From Dryas octopetala (Eukaryota; Streptophyta; Magnoliopsida; Rosales; Rosaceae): a stretch of 64,000 bases of DNA. Positions within the stretch are counted from its first letter, which is position 1, and the number at the start of each line of letters is the position of its first letter. Below the pieces are notes generated by a model, which saw only the letters and a list, made by a program, of their open reading frames with translations, was not told where the DNA came from and did not search any database. A program made the position numbers and the translations under genes. The stretch is taken from NCBI GenBank assembly GCA_963921425.1, contig OY992834.1, forward strand, positions 22,023,923 to 22,087,922, in the 5' to 3' direction. This document shows positions 12,528-23,531 of the stretch, piece after piece.

Positions 12528-14614
12528 CTAATCAATTAGGAGCCAGAACAATGGAACCAAAGAATAAAGCTAAGCAAAAAGAAATTCCATCCCATTCCCA
12601 GATAGTAACATTTCACTGAGTGCAGTCAAACCTATATTATTACACAAATGACTATGAAAGAACCATGAGTGTGCACTTATTTTTTTATATCTAATAATTA
12701 AAGAACTTATGCAATTATAAACTAGTCAGCCTGACACCTCAACCCAAAACCAAAAAAAAGGCAGCTTGGTATTCCATTAATCTAACCAAGATCTGACCAA
12801 ATATAGAAAAGAGGCATGCAAAATCAGTCTAATTCCACAAGATTTTCAAGGATAAACCTCTTCCTAATATGGAAAAAATTCATTTTCAGAGAGAAAATAT
12901 TATAAACTAAAGTTTGCCCACCTTTATTGTGTTATTAAATGACAGTACGGCAAATTAATTTACTAGAAAAACTATACAATACACCTTTAATTAAAGGCAT
13001 CTTGAAGGTGTGAAATTATATAAAAGGTGTCCATACTATATTAAAAAGGATTCAGAGATAATTACACATATGTTGATACTACTTTAGCAAAAAAACATGG
13101 CACTCATGAACCCTTTACATCAAAAAAACAGAGGGAAGAGTTGATACAATTAGACATTCAATTGCAAATGAGATTGGTAGACATATATAAGATGGGGAAG
13201 GCAGGGCATTTGCCATTGTTTGAGTCAGAGAGAGCAGAGGGAAGAGTTGTATATAGGCTGTTTTCTGCGTCCATTTTTGTGGGCATATGTTTGATTTGGG
13301 TTTATAGGGTGACTCACATCCCAAAGCTAGGAGAAGGTGGAAGGTTTGGTTGGATGGGTTTGCTGGGTGCTGAGATATATATGGTTCAGTTTGCTGGTTG
13401 CCATTTGAAAGTGGTCAATGGAAATAAAAATTGTTGCAGGACATTAAAAATTAAAATTCTGGAAAACCAAATATAAGGAAAACCAAAACAAACAAACAAA
13501 CAAAAAAGAAGAAGAAGAAGAAAGCCTTATTAAACAAGCATACAATTAGACAGGAAACCTTATATTACTAGACAAGCATACAATTAGACATTCAATTGCG
13601 GAAGAACCACCCATGGGGCCCAAATTAGAGAGTAGCTATTCATTTGCAATAAAACCAAGTAGAAACCAGGAAACCAAACACACAGAGACATATATAAACA
13701 TCTAAACTCAATTATATATGTTTGTGACTACACAGCCACTGCACACTTACCAATCTCACATCCTAAAGCTTCAAATGAAATTAATATAACTACAAGAATC
13801 TATCAAAGCATCCACAAGCTGTAAATGAAATTATATATGTTTGTGACTGCACAGCCACTGCACACTTACCAATCTCACATCCTAAAGCTTCAAATGAAAT
13901 TAATATAACTACAAGAATCTATCAAAGCATCCACAAGCTAAAAAATTGTTTGCCCGTAAACCCCATATCCTTGATGGTCTGCTTGTGGTCATTTTAGTTT
14001 TTAGTTTTTCATTTAATTTTATTAAAGGTGGAGAAGGAAAGTTCAAAGGATGGTGAGAAGGATAGTTCAAAGGAAAGTTCCTCCTACCTTGTATTTTATT
14101 AAAGGTGCAGCTCTGGAGGTCTGTCTTGGAAAACCTGCGAGGGAAGGTGTGCCCGGAATTAGCAGCTGCGACAAGAACAACAACCTACCAAAATACAAAA
14201 ATGCAATTACATCAGGTAGCAAACAATATATCAATATCAATTTCTTTTCTCAAATCTAAATTTGTCCACAAATCGAAAGAGAGAGAAGGAGAGAGAGAGA
14301 GAGATCGAGATCACTCACCGAACCGAAACGGCCAAAGATGGAGCTACTGGTGCTGGCGTGCTTCGGAGAGATCGAGAGAGTAGTCACTGCTAGAAGAATA
14401 AAAAAAAATTAAACTAACAAATTTTACATAAATCCAAGAAAAAACGAAAATCCAAGAAACCCACCCAAGATCGAGAGAGTAGTCACTGCAAATTTTTCTT
14501 CTTCAGATCGGGGCAAAAGTGAACTCTCTTTTGCTGGGTTCAGTATAGGGCGCGCGCCAATCTCAAAAAATTTCATTAAAGGGCGCGGGACTGGAAAAAT
14601 TTAGGACAAAAAAA
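12528..14614. other. CACTA-1 noncoding right half
   Basis: No protein-family similarity seen on either strand. It holds a 119-bp tandem duplication (13711-13938) and a GA-rich leader-like tract near 14275-14315. It probably contains the former TNP2 promoter and leader joined to the tail exon across a deletion. Open frames such as the one at 13141-13476 lack any recognised motif. Confidence 0.5.
13711..13938. repeat. 119-bp tandem duplication
   Basis: The segment starting 'attatatatgtttgtgac' at 13711 is repeated from 13830 with very few differences (for example gactac versus gactgc). The high identity suggests it is younger than the element. Confidence 0.9.
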
Positions 14615-14947
14615 AAAATCTTTCCACCACGTACATATCTCGTTGTACATCAAAAAAAGGCGCTGTGGTTATTAAAATTATTAACCACATACATATACCG
14701 TGGTGGAATAGAAAAATGCGCTGTGGTAATTAAAATTTTTAACCACGTTCATTTCCCGTGGTGGATTGTATTATAGACCATGGGCATTAAATGTCCGTGA
14801 TAAATTAACTTCTTTTAACCACGGGCCCGTTATTGACCGTGGTAGTATAACTTTATTTATAACGGGCTTATATTGACCGTGGTAGATATATATTTTTAAC
14901 CATGGACTTTTCTTAACCGTGGTAGAATTAATGTGGTAAATAAGCTA
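14615..14947. repeat. CACTA-1 right subterminal repeat array
   Basis: Repeated ACCACG/CCGTGGT motifs in both orientations ('accgtggtag', 'ttaaccacg'), mirroring the left array and ending just inside the right terminal repeat. Confidence 0.82.
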
Positions 14948-14960
14948 TTTTCTAGTAGTG
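14948..14960 (-). repeat. CACTA-1 right terminal inverted repeat
   Basis: TTTTCTAGTAGTG, followed by the AGC target duplication at 14961-14963. Confidence 0.9.
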
Positions 14961-16808
14961 AGCCAATAACAGTCAGTTCTTGCCTATCGATAGATAGTAG
15001 GTTGCTTCCAAGCTCAAACCATTTTAAACTGAATTGTTACTTTATTCTTGTTATTGATAGAGTGGTATTCTCCGCCCTAAAGTAGAGGGAGAGAACTGGA
15101 AGAGAGAAGGAAAAAGAGCACAAAGATTTACAAGTCTAATGGGAGAAGAATGGCTAACACGTTGATGACCTTCGAGACTATAAAATATAACCCAAGCGAT
15201 GTAACCCGCCTGCTGTCTCATTCAACTACATTTGTTCCTGTAATCCATAGCCTAACAGAACGCAGCAGCAAGGGACAACTCGCCCATACAACTAGTGGGG
15301 AGGATGGCACTACTAGCAAAGACCGTCTGGCGAAAACGCCCTAGGCACGAAGCGTGGTAGGCCTGCGCCGGGGGAGCATAGCATAGGGAGGAAAGGGAGC
15401 CCGGACGATGGAGGAGCCAGGGGAGGTCGGGTCATTTGACTGAAATGGAAGGCTTTTCCCCTATTAGAGAAGGCCGTATGAAGTAAAGAGAAGTGCATTA
15501 ATTCTTTGGGAGCAAGCCTATATAAAAAATGTAATAAAGTAAATTCAATGAATAGATAAAGTCAACGGTACGACAGACAGCGCTGCCTACACGCGAATTA
15601 GCTTCCGAGGTCGAGCACTCTTAATCTCACTACAGGATTTGCGAATGGCTAGGCCACCTCGAATGGCATGAGCCGCATGTGGGGAGACTTGCACGTACGA
15701 TTTTTAGGGGGATAATTAAGTGACATATGGAAAATGGCGACGACAACAACATGTCATAGAAAGAGATAACAAGTGGAGCCAACGACCCACTAAGACTAAC
15801 ATATCTACAACTACATCCCCGAGCGGCAGTCAAACAGAGGTGTGAATGCAAGATGCCAGCAGAATGATCGGCTGGACAGGGGCTAGGGCTGCTTCCTTCC
15901 CATCGCGTCCTTCCTTGTGTGTCAGAGATATAAAGCAAGTGCACTAGAAAAGAACGAGAACTGGGTCGATCTATTCTATGGCGAATTAAGCATCCGAAGC
16001 ATAATTGCACACTCACACGATCTTTGCTGAGAGATAGGAGCATTCGGTGGAACCAGTGAACTACACTGGCTTCTGGATAGATGTGTAGGACAGACAGCTC
16101 GTGGTACCTGTTACCCATCGTTCCTCTTCTTCTTTGAGAACCGTGTGAACAGAGAGTGGGCAGAAGGGAAGGAGGTCCTCATATGGAGTCGCACACTTAC
16201 TTGAACAGTGGGGGAGACAGGGGAATGGTTTGAGTAAACTCCCCTGGGGCCGAAAAATAACAGACGAAGCTTTACTTAGATAGGGCTTTGATTTGATTGG
16301 TATTGATTTTTTCTTAGTGAATGGAAAGGAGGGCGCCTGGGTATGTTATAGAAAGGGAAGGCAGTGGAAGTACTTTGAATGACAAAGAGAGGTGGCTCGG
16401 CAGGGAAGGAATGGGAAATTGGCAAGGATGACTTCTTTGTTGGCGAAACGAAGAGCTAAATAGCGCCAGTGATTCTCTAAGCCTGTCTGGATATCCAACG
16501 CCTCGGGAAACTGGTCGAGGTAGATGACAACACCTTTTTCCTTTTTTCCATAGCGCTTCACACTAAGCAAGTAAACTCCCTCTCCCTATGGTCGACCTTG
16601 GTCTCACTCCCTTACTCCATAAAGTAAGAAAGTAAACTACCTTATCGGGAGGTCAATCTTCTCTTATGGCCTTCACCTCCCTCTCGGTCGGTGACTAAGA
16701 AAGAAATTGGTTTGCGCTTGAATTGAAGTGATGAGGTTGCAAAGCAAAGAGGGAAGTTGGGCTCCTATTGAAACGCTTTCCATCCAGCGACCTGCTTTCA
16801 ATACTAGT
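14961..16808. other. Mitochondrial-like DNA, block III
   Basis: Mitochondrial spacer texture with a group II intron domain V at 15670-15703, which points to the 3' part of a plant mitochondrial intron. No exon was identified with confidence on either side. It ends at CTAGT (16804-16808), the duplicated target of the next LTR. Confidence 0.6.
15670..15703 (+). ncRNA. Group II intron domain V (decayed)
   Basis: GAGCCGCATGTG, a GAGA loop, then CTTGCACGTACGATTT. This fits the 34-nt domain V of group II introns (GAGCCG, GNRA loop, CGTACGGTTC) with the AGC triad kept at positions 2-4. The 3' strand reads CGATTT where the consensus is CGGTTC, so two transitions have weakened the basal helix. It implies that an intron-containing mitochondrial gene lay here. 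The parent gene is not identified. Confidence 0.7.
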
Positions 16809-17053
16809 TGTAACGACCCGAACCCAAGTCTTAATTCTTTAATAAAAAATATATCTTTTGGACGGGCCTTATCAAATTTTTGGAAGGGAATTCTAGCATT
16901 TAGAGGGGTGTTTTAATTCAAATTTGTAGCCTTTAAGTTCGAGACGGTGAATTAGAACTCGAGTTTCCAAACGCGTAGACAAAAACGGTGGAGAATTTTC
17001 TAGAAAGGGGCAATTGGGTAATTTCAAGCCCAAATACCACCATTTAAATCAGC

Positions 17054-17071
17054 CATCTCTCTCTCTCTCCT

Positions 17072-17152
<81 letters not shown>

Positions 17153-17170
17153 CCTCTCTCTCTCTCTCTT
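17054..17170 (+). repeat. (CT)n microsatellite in LTR leader
   Basis: Nearly uninterrupted CT dinucleotides. The same tract, at different lengths, sits in the same place in most other LTRs of this window. It generates spurious Ser-Leu-rich open frames on plus and Arg-Glu-rich ones on minus. Confidence 0.95.
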
Positions 17171-18828
17171 CATCTTCTTCCCTCACCGCACCCTCCCCTG
17201 CGCGCGTCACCAGCCACCACCAGCGACCATCAGCCACCATCACCGGCCACCCATCGCACCCCCCAGTGCCGACCAGCCCCCCCAAGCCTAGTCTCTCTCT
17301 CTCCCTTTTCCTCTGTACGCACTCAACCTCTGCACCCAGTCACCATTTCCGTTCACGTCGCCGGCCATTCCGACCACCTGAGACCTCCGGCGACCCTTCC
17401 TTTGGTCGACCAACTTAGCCTGGCCCTCCTCCTGCACCGAGCAGCTCCCACGGGTCGGAAACAACTTAAGAACCACCTCAAAACCGCCGGCCTCATCCTC
17501 CAATTTCAGGCCAGTTTTCACCACCAATTTTCAAGGATTTAAATGGGGTTTTCTCATTAAGGTATGGGCTGCCAATTTCCCAGTATTTGGGTGTTTTATT
17601 TTGAGTAATTGTAGAGAATTAAAATTGGGGTTTTAGGGCCATTTCGGGTTTCAAATTGGATTTTCAATTGGGAGCGAAATATTGTTGTTATTTTGGGACA
17701 ATTTGATTTCTAGAAATTTCAATTTATGCTTAGGATTGAGAAATTGATTGGGCCTTGTTGAAGTCATCCTTATTTGGTTATTTTAGCCTTGAAAATGGCC
17801 ACTTTGGGCGGCACTAGTGGTAGTCTTGCTCACCGCTGTCATAACGTGAAATTAGGATTTGCTCCAAGAGCAATTTCTAAGTAGGTTGTTGTTTTGGCTA
17901 GGTCCGGAGTTGTTGGAGAAGCCGAGAAGTATTGGACATAAATTTGTGACCTTGCCGATACAAAATTCATCTTAGGAAGAATTTTCCAATCAAGGTAACA
18001 CCTTCCGCTGATTTTCTTTAGTTTATGATGTGTTTTGGTGTTGTGGTTGAGGGTGGATTGAGCCAAGGAGATTCGAAGAAGGAAGTAGTGCTTACGGGGT
18101 TATTGTGCATTAAGTAAATAAATCCTCGGGTTAATTGATAAATGGGCGTGGCAATTAGGTTCAATATTTCTTGTACACACTTTAATTATTATCGAGTCAA
18201 GACTAATTGAAATTATGGTTTATTCTTTAGGTGAGACGACTGGGGTTCGTGACGATCCGGCGGAGGATCGAAGTTAGAATTTTCTCACTGTGAGTGGACT
18301 TTGAATTTTAATAATTTTTGTTTTATGTAGTTTTAATTTCTTTGGCTTAACGTGAATTCATTTTGAGTTTTAAATTTTAAATGTCTATCAAATAATCATT
18401 TATATTAAATAAATACACTTATCTTGGATTTCATAAATTTCACGATCAAGAAATAGTTTAGTGTGCTTTCATATATGAATTTATATTAAAAGTACGTACT
18501 ATGATTTGGAATGGCGTATTTAATTTCAACTTGGTTATGGAAAGATCATTTATATTTCGTATTCTTCGTCTCAATGTTTATTTATATTTGTTATGGGATA
18601 TTACAATTTAAGGAAATGTATTTTGATGAGTTTGGTTTTGTTAAGAAGAGTTTTGGAAGAAAAATGAAAGAATTTGAGATTTGGATTATGTGTTTATGAG
18701 TTATTGATTTTCAAAGCACCCACTTCAGTACCCTTCCAGGTTATCAGTTTAGATAGGTCTTTGGGACCCATTGCGGCACACACATAGGCTTTGGGCCGTG
18801 TGTCGTGATGCTTGACCCTTTGGGGGTT

Positions 18829-18912
18829 GGCTCTGCGTGCACGTACGACAGACTTTTAGGCTCTGCATGCGTATGACAGATTCTCGGCTCTGCGCATGTA
18901 TGACAGATTCTC
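18829..18912 (+). repeat. Short tandem repeat, about 28 bp x 3
   Basis: Three variants of 'ggctctgcatgcgtatgacaga' in the variable-repeat slot of the LTR, right after its 'ccctttgggggt' landmark. Confidence 0.85.
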
Positions 18913-19609
18913 TGGGTAACTGGCTTGGTGTGTTGTATATGTATTATACGGTTTTATGGTGATAATTTATTTTAAATTATAAAACTATTCAGAACTTTAA
19001 ATATTTGAATTCTATTTGATAAATAGTTTATTTTCTATTTGGTTATAAAAACTAATTTTGAGCGAGTTTCTGAAAGCGTTTTTAAAACTGGGGGGATTTC
19101 AGAGAGTAACGTGAGGTCTTAGTGCTAAATGTGGTTTTTGAAAGATTTTCTAAAACAAGAAGTTTATTTTTATTTTTCGTTTTCATTAAACTGTCCACTC
19201 ACTGAGTTTGTCTCACGGTTTGTTTTGTTTTGTCTTAAATTGTCCCCCAGGTAATAGCTTTGGTGGAGGTCTAGCCAATAACGTCGAGGCATTCGTGTCC
19301 ACCTCCCTAGTCGGACCCTGTAGGCGACATTTTATTCTTGTAAAAATTTCCTTGTAATAGAATAGGAGCTCTGATAACCATTCTAAAATTTTAAGTTGGA
19401 TTTCTGTGAGATTGCTGGGTCTGAGACCCTATTTTGGTTGTGGTAGAGGTGGTTGCTGTTTAGAAGTGTTCTTTTACAGGTTTGAAATTTCTGGGTTAGT
19501 CCATTTTCAGGGGAGGTTCTGCCGAATTTTCGGTAGGATTTTCCCTTGAATTTGGATCCCGCAGGATTCTTCCGGGTTTCAGGGTGGAAATCCGGGGGCG
19601 GTCCTGTCA

Positions 19610-22373
19610 CTAGTTGTTACGTTACGTTGCCATTTTTCCAATATCATTGAATAGCATAGCCTGGGGCTAAGGTAACTCAAGTGGGAGAGCCATGTTATGG
19701 GAGAGCACTTGTGTATGTGATGCAAGTAAACGAGTACGAAAAAGCTGTCGTAAATTTTCGTTGTTCGTTCGCTTAGCAAAACTCTAGTTAGTGTTCTCTG
19801 GTGTCGGCCACAGTCTAAGAAGTAGTCTTTTCCCAGGAAGTACACTCATAGGGAATCTGCAGTTAATAAGATAGATCAAGCAGCAGCTAGGAAGTCACTT
19901 TAAGGCTCACATTTTGCCAGTCCTAAAGACTTAAAATGAGATAGATAAATCACGCGGACTTAAGCCAACAAACAAAAGACTTCTTATAACATATTTTAGG
20001 TCGATTGCGGGACTTTAGGACTGAGATGCAAAGACAAAGGAATATGGTAGGAGTAAAACAAGCAATCAAATGAATACAGGCGTTCGTAAGCGTAGATAAG
20101 GTTCTAGTAAAAAACACAGAAAAACACCCTTTTGTCAAAGAGTTCCTGTCTCCTCTTTAAAATTCCATTTTTCTCTTCGTCAGAAATCAAGAAGCTACAC
20201 TGAGATCAGGCGTTAAAAGGTATTTATATCCCTCAGAGGGTCATAAACGCAATTTTCTATCCGACTCATAAAGCTCTTAGTCCGTTTTCAGAGACAGGGA
20301 GAAAGGCTTCTTTGGCTGCAGTAGGTTCTGAAAGAAAGGTGGTGCTCTTCACCTCAAGCTATACCATCTTAATGCCCTTTCAAATCAAAAAGTGACATGG
20401 TGTTATGAGTGAAAATGCAATCCTATTAAACAACACAGAAAAACAGAGTGATTTGAATCAAGAGTACGTGGGTTTCTACCAATTTTTATTCTAAAGTAAG
20501 GGAAACAGACTCTTGTCAATAAAGTAAGGGATCTAAGAGTGAAACCATGCTTTCTATTCAAAAGCACGGGAAATGCATTTCCTTCATAACCTTTGCTGCC
20601 TTGATCCTCAGTCAAAGAAAACTCTCATTCTTTCAAAACCAGCACGCTTTCATTACTTCGGTTCTTCAGTCAAGGGAAAAGCATTGGTAGTAAACTTACT
20701 TAAAGAAGTCTAAAGATAGGACCTAAAAGGCTGCAATCAGCCCCTTCTAAGAGCTTCAACCCCCTAGTACCATGTAACTCCACAACAAGAAAAAGGGAAT
20801 AGAGCAACTGCGCTATGGTTCATGTTCCTTTCGAGAGAGCATTCGTTGACTGTAACGACAAAGAGAAAGATAGGATATGTCATGCTTTTTCAAATGATGT
20901 ACACGGATCAGCTGCTAGCAATTAAAAGTAGTTCCCCTTGTGAAACAACCATTTTTTCTATTTGTCTGTGTATTGATAACCTGGAGCCAAGAAGCTTCAC
21001 CTTCATACTCCTAAAAGCAGCTACTTACTTGCCGCTCATGTGCCAGGACATACTCTTATTGTTGTTTCCTCATACTATTATATATCAGAGTTATGCCTTG
21101 AGCGCTATCAGAGTTGGGAAGCTGCGCGTCTCTCCTCCATGGGAGCTCCCATTTCAACACACCTTTCTTTTAGAACCTTTCCTTCAGAACTCTCAGTCCT
21201 TCACTCAAAGACAAAGTAGCAGGAAAACCAACTCAATAGGGTCTAGGGGGATCTAAGAGACTGCGTCTTGACTAATATTATAATAGAAGGCGCTTCTTTC
21301 TCAAAGTAAAGTTTCTCGCTTGTTGCTTTAGAAAGATTGCAGGTGGATCTTATCTCCTTCCTTCAGCCGGCTCTGCCCTATCTATTCATCTCTTTTTCAA
21401 ATGGATATTTAGGGATCTCTTGTTCATAGATCTTGAAACCAGATCAATATCCATTTCTCAATATATCTATCTATCGATGGAAAGATATAGATTTATATCT
21501 GGCCATAATATGGAAGAACCAACACTTAAAGGGCATACCAACGGAAGGTTCTCACCCTGTCCCAGACATTGTTCTCCGACGATGCCCCCTGGGCGAAAGG
21601 GGCCACCATTCTCTTTCTTTCTTCAATCGTTCCGATCAGGACAAGTGGGTTGGTTCGTTACGTCCTTCTATCTACATAATTCTCTATCTTCGTTCGAGAT
21701 CATGTTGGGCGAAAGGTAGTTGTAATGGCAAAGCGATTTCATAACCTGAACTTTCCTTAACCAGCTGACCTTACTTCGTAACCTTAGCCTCCCTTTCTTT
21801 ATAGTTCGACCAAGTGACTTCGAAACCTTAATGTACTTTCTTTCTTACTTTAGCATAGGCTTTCGCCACTTTAAACGGGCGCTTCGTCCCCTTTTTTTTT
21901 ATTAGAAAGGACGAGGCATCACTTATTTTGTTCAGGGGGGATGAAAGACAAAGAAAGGGATCAGGGGGCTTTATGATCGAAGAAAGGGGGGGACAACCCG
22001 TCGAATTCACATCAGAAATCGACAACATGAACACAAATGAAATCTTGAATTGTGTATAGAAACAAAACAAACGAACCACTTCTATTCTCGGAGCTGAGGT
22101 ATATGAAGAATGGCTTTTTGGTCCCTTTCGTCCAGTGGTAAGGACATCGTCTTTTCATGTCGAAGACACAGGTTATATACCCGTAAGGGATAGGTACCCA
22201 TTCCCAACTGCTTTTAGTTAGTGTTCATTGCTGAGTGATCACTCGCTATTTGGACGGAAAAGGTGGTTTGGAAGCTTCCTCTCTCTTAGCAAGCAAGACG
22301 AGATCACCACTTCCCTCAGTAATGGACTTCCTTGAATTCTTCCTTAGTCTTAGATGTCCTTTCATAAATTCTC
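19610..22373. other. Mitochondrial-like DNA, block IV
   Basis: Mitochondrial spacer texture, with pseudo-trnE at 22121-22192. Other open frames (for example 20822-21256 and 21433-21744) match no mitochondrial protein I recognise. It ends at TTCTC (22369-22373), which recurs at 40687-40691 after the LTR nest. Confidence 0.65.
22121..22192 (+). pseudogene. trnE: Mitochondrial tRNA-Glu(UUC) pseudogene
   Basis: Starts GTCCCTTTCGTCCAGTGGT, has the anticodon loop TTTTCAT (anticodon TTC), and ends CCGTAAGGGATA, as in plant mitochondrial trnE. The T arm reads AGGTTATATACCC where the mitochondrial gene has GGGTTCGATTCCC, so the invariant TTC of the T loop is lost. The copy is nonfunctional and supports the mitochondrial origin of this block. 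The native sequence is from memory of the family; an alignment would confirm it. Confidence 0.88.
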
Positions 22374-23531
22374 TATAATAACCTAGATTTAACACAAAGT
22401 GAATTATTTTTATTATTTGTTTTATATTCAATTATACTTATATTTACTATTATAATTATATTTGTATTTTACATTTTAATTAGAGTTATAATATATATAT
22501 ATTTATATTTACATTATAACTTTTTTATATTATATATACAGTAATGCTACACTTACCACATTTTTATACCACAATTTCATACCACCTTATATGGCATTCA
22601 TATATTGGACACTAAAAAATAAAAATAAAAACCTAAAAAAGAAAAAAGAAATACCCTTCCAGTAAAGTAATGACACATAAGTTGGGATATAAATGTGGAA
22701 AAAAAAATGTGGGGCAATTTGTCAGAACCGCCCCCGAATTTCACCCTGAAACCCAGAGTGGTCCTGTGGAATCCAATACCAAGGAAAAATCCTATCGAAA
22801 ATTTGGCATAACCTGCCCTGAAATTGGACTAACCCATACTTATAAAACCTGTATGAAACACTTATATAACCAGCAGCCACCTCTACCACAACCAAAAGGG
22901 TCTCAGACCCACCAAAATACAATCTAATCAGAGGATCCAAGTATGGTTACCAGAGCCACTATTATAATTAATTCCTTACAACGAATTATAATTTAACATA
23001 ATAAAGGTGGACATGTTGCCTACAATGTCTAAAATAAGGAAATGAAAATTTTGCCTCGACGTGTATGGCTCGACCTCCACCACTGCTACTACCTGGGGGG
23101 AAAGATTAACAAACAGAGAAAACATGAGACAAACTCAGTGAGTGAACAGGTTAAGAAAATGAAACATAAAACCGATTAATATATGATATATGAATAAAAC
23201 CGATATACATTCATTCATAAAACCAATTAATATATGATATATGAATAAAACCAATATACAATCATTCATTGGGAACTTTCTAAATAAAAATACCATGCAA
23301 AACTAGAAGTCCAAGAATCAAGATAAAGCATAAAAGAACTTCTCGTTTAAACTTTTGTAATAGAATTCCTTGGAAGAATAATGAAACTACACCATATTCG
23401 TACTCGTACTGTAAACAATGTCCTGACCACAATCCTGCGCACGAGCAGGCTCAAATCCTGGCCACAATCTCATACGGAGAGGTCACTCCGCACGAGCAGG
23501 CTCACCTCCTGGCCACAATCTCATACGGAGA

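Larger units (their letters stand above)
7840..14960 (-). mobile_element. CACTA-1: complete, internally deleted CACTA (En/Spm) transposon
   Basis: A 7,121-bp element bounded by CACTACTAAAAAA at the left and TTTTCTAGTAGTG at the right, which are inverted repeats matching at 12 of 13 positions. A 3-bp target duplication, AGC, lies at 7837-7839 and 14961-14963. Both ends carry subterminal arrays of TACCACGG/CCGTGGTA motifs, the usual transposase-binding architecture of this superfamily. Genes read right to left: only the terminal exon of a TNP2-type transposase gene remains (12359-12527), followed by a multi-exon TNPA-type gene (8455-12154). Because the catalytic part of TNP2 is missing, the element cannot be autonomous. 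Removing it and one AGC rejoins mitochondrial-like blocks II and III. Confidence 0.93.
16809..19609 (+). mobile_element. Solo LTR, TGTAACGACC...CTGTCA family
   Basis: A 2,801-bp unit starting TGTAACGACCCGAACCC and ending GGGGGCGGTCCTGTCA, flanked by the 5-bp duplication CTAGT (16804-16808 and 19610-19614). TG...CA ends plus a 5-bp duplication define an integrase-made LTR insertion. No gag/pol is present and its start is not repeated inside, so it is a solo LTR. Landmarks in order: (CT)n tract, GC-rich segment, conserved 'ggcacacacataggctttgggccgtgtg' block split here as two shorter motifs, a 30-bp tandem repeat, 'aaaactggggg', and 'cccccaggtaatag'. The long LTR and TGTAACG start suggest Tekay/Del chromoviruses; that assignment is inference. 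Confidence 0.9.

Noticed and set aside
15630-16118. 162-residue open frame on the minus strand in mitochondrial-like DNA
   Set aside because: It runs antisense across the group II domain V and has no recognisable motif; chance frame in noncoding DNA.
17014-17418. 134-residue Ser-Leu and Pro-rich open frame
   Set aside because: It is the (CT)n tract and GC-rich leader of a solo LTR; the same frame type appears on both strands and shifts with repeat length.
20822-21256. 144-residue open frame in block IV
   Set aside because: No similarity to a mitochondrial protein that I recognise and no supporting codon pattern; left as noncoding.
21433-21744. 103-residue open frame in block IV
   Set aside because: Two overlapping frames are open here and neither shows a known domain; possibly a mitochondrial gene scrap but unsupported.
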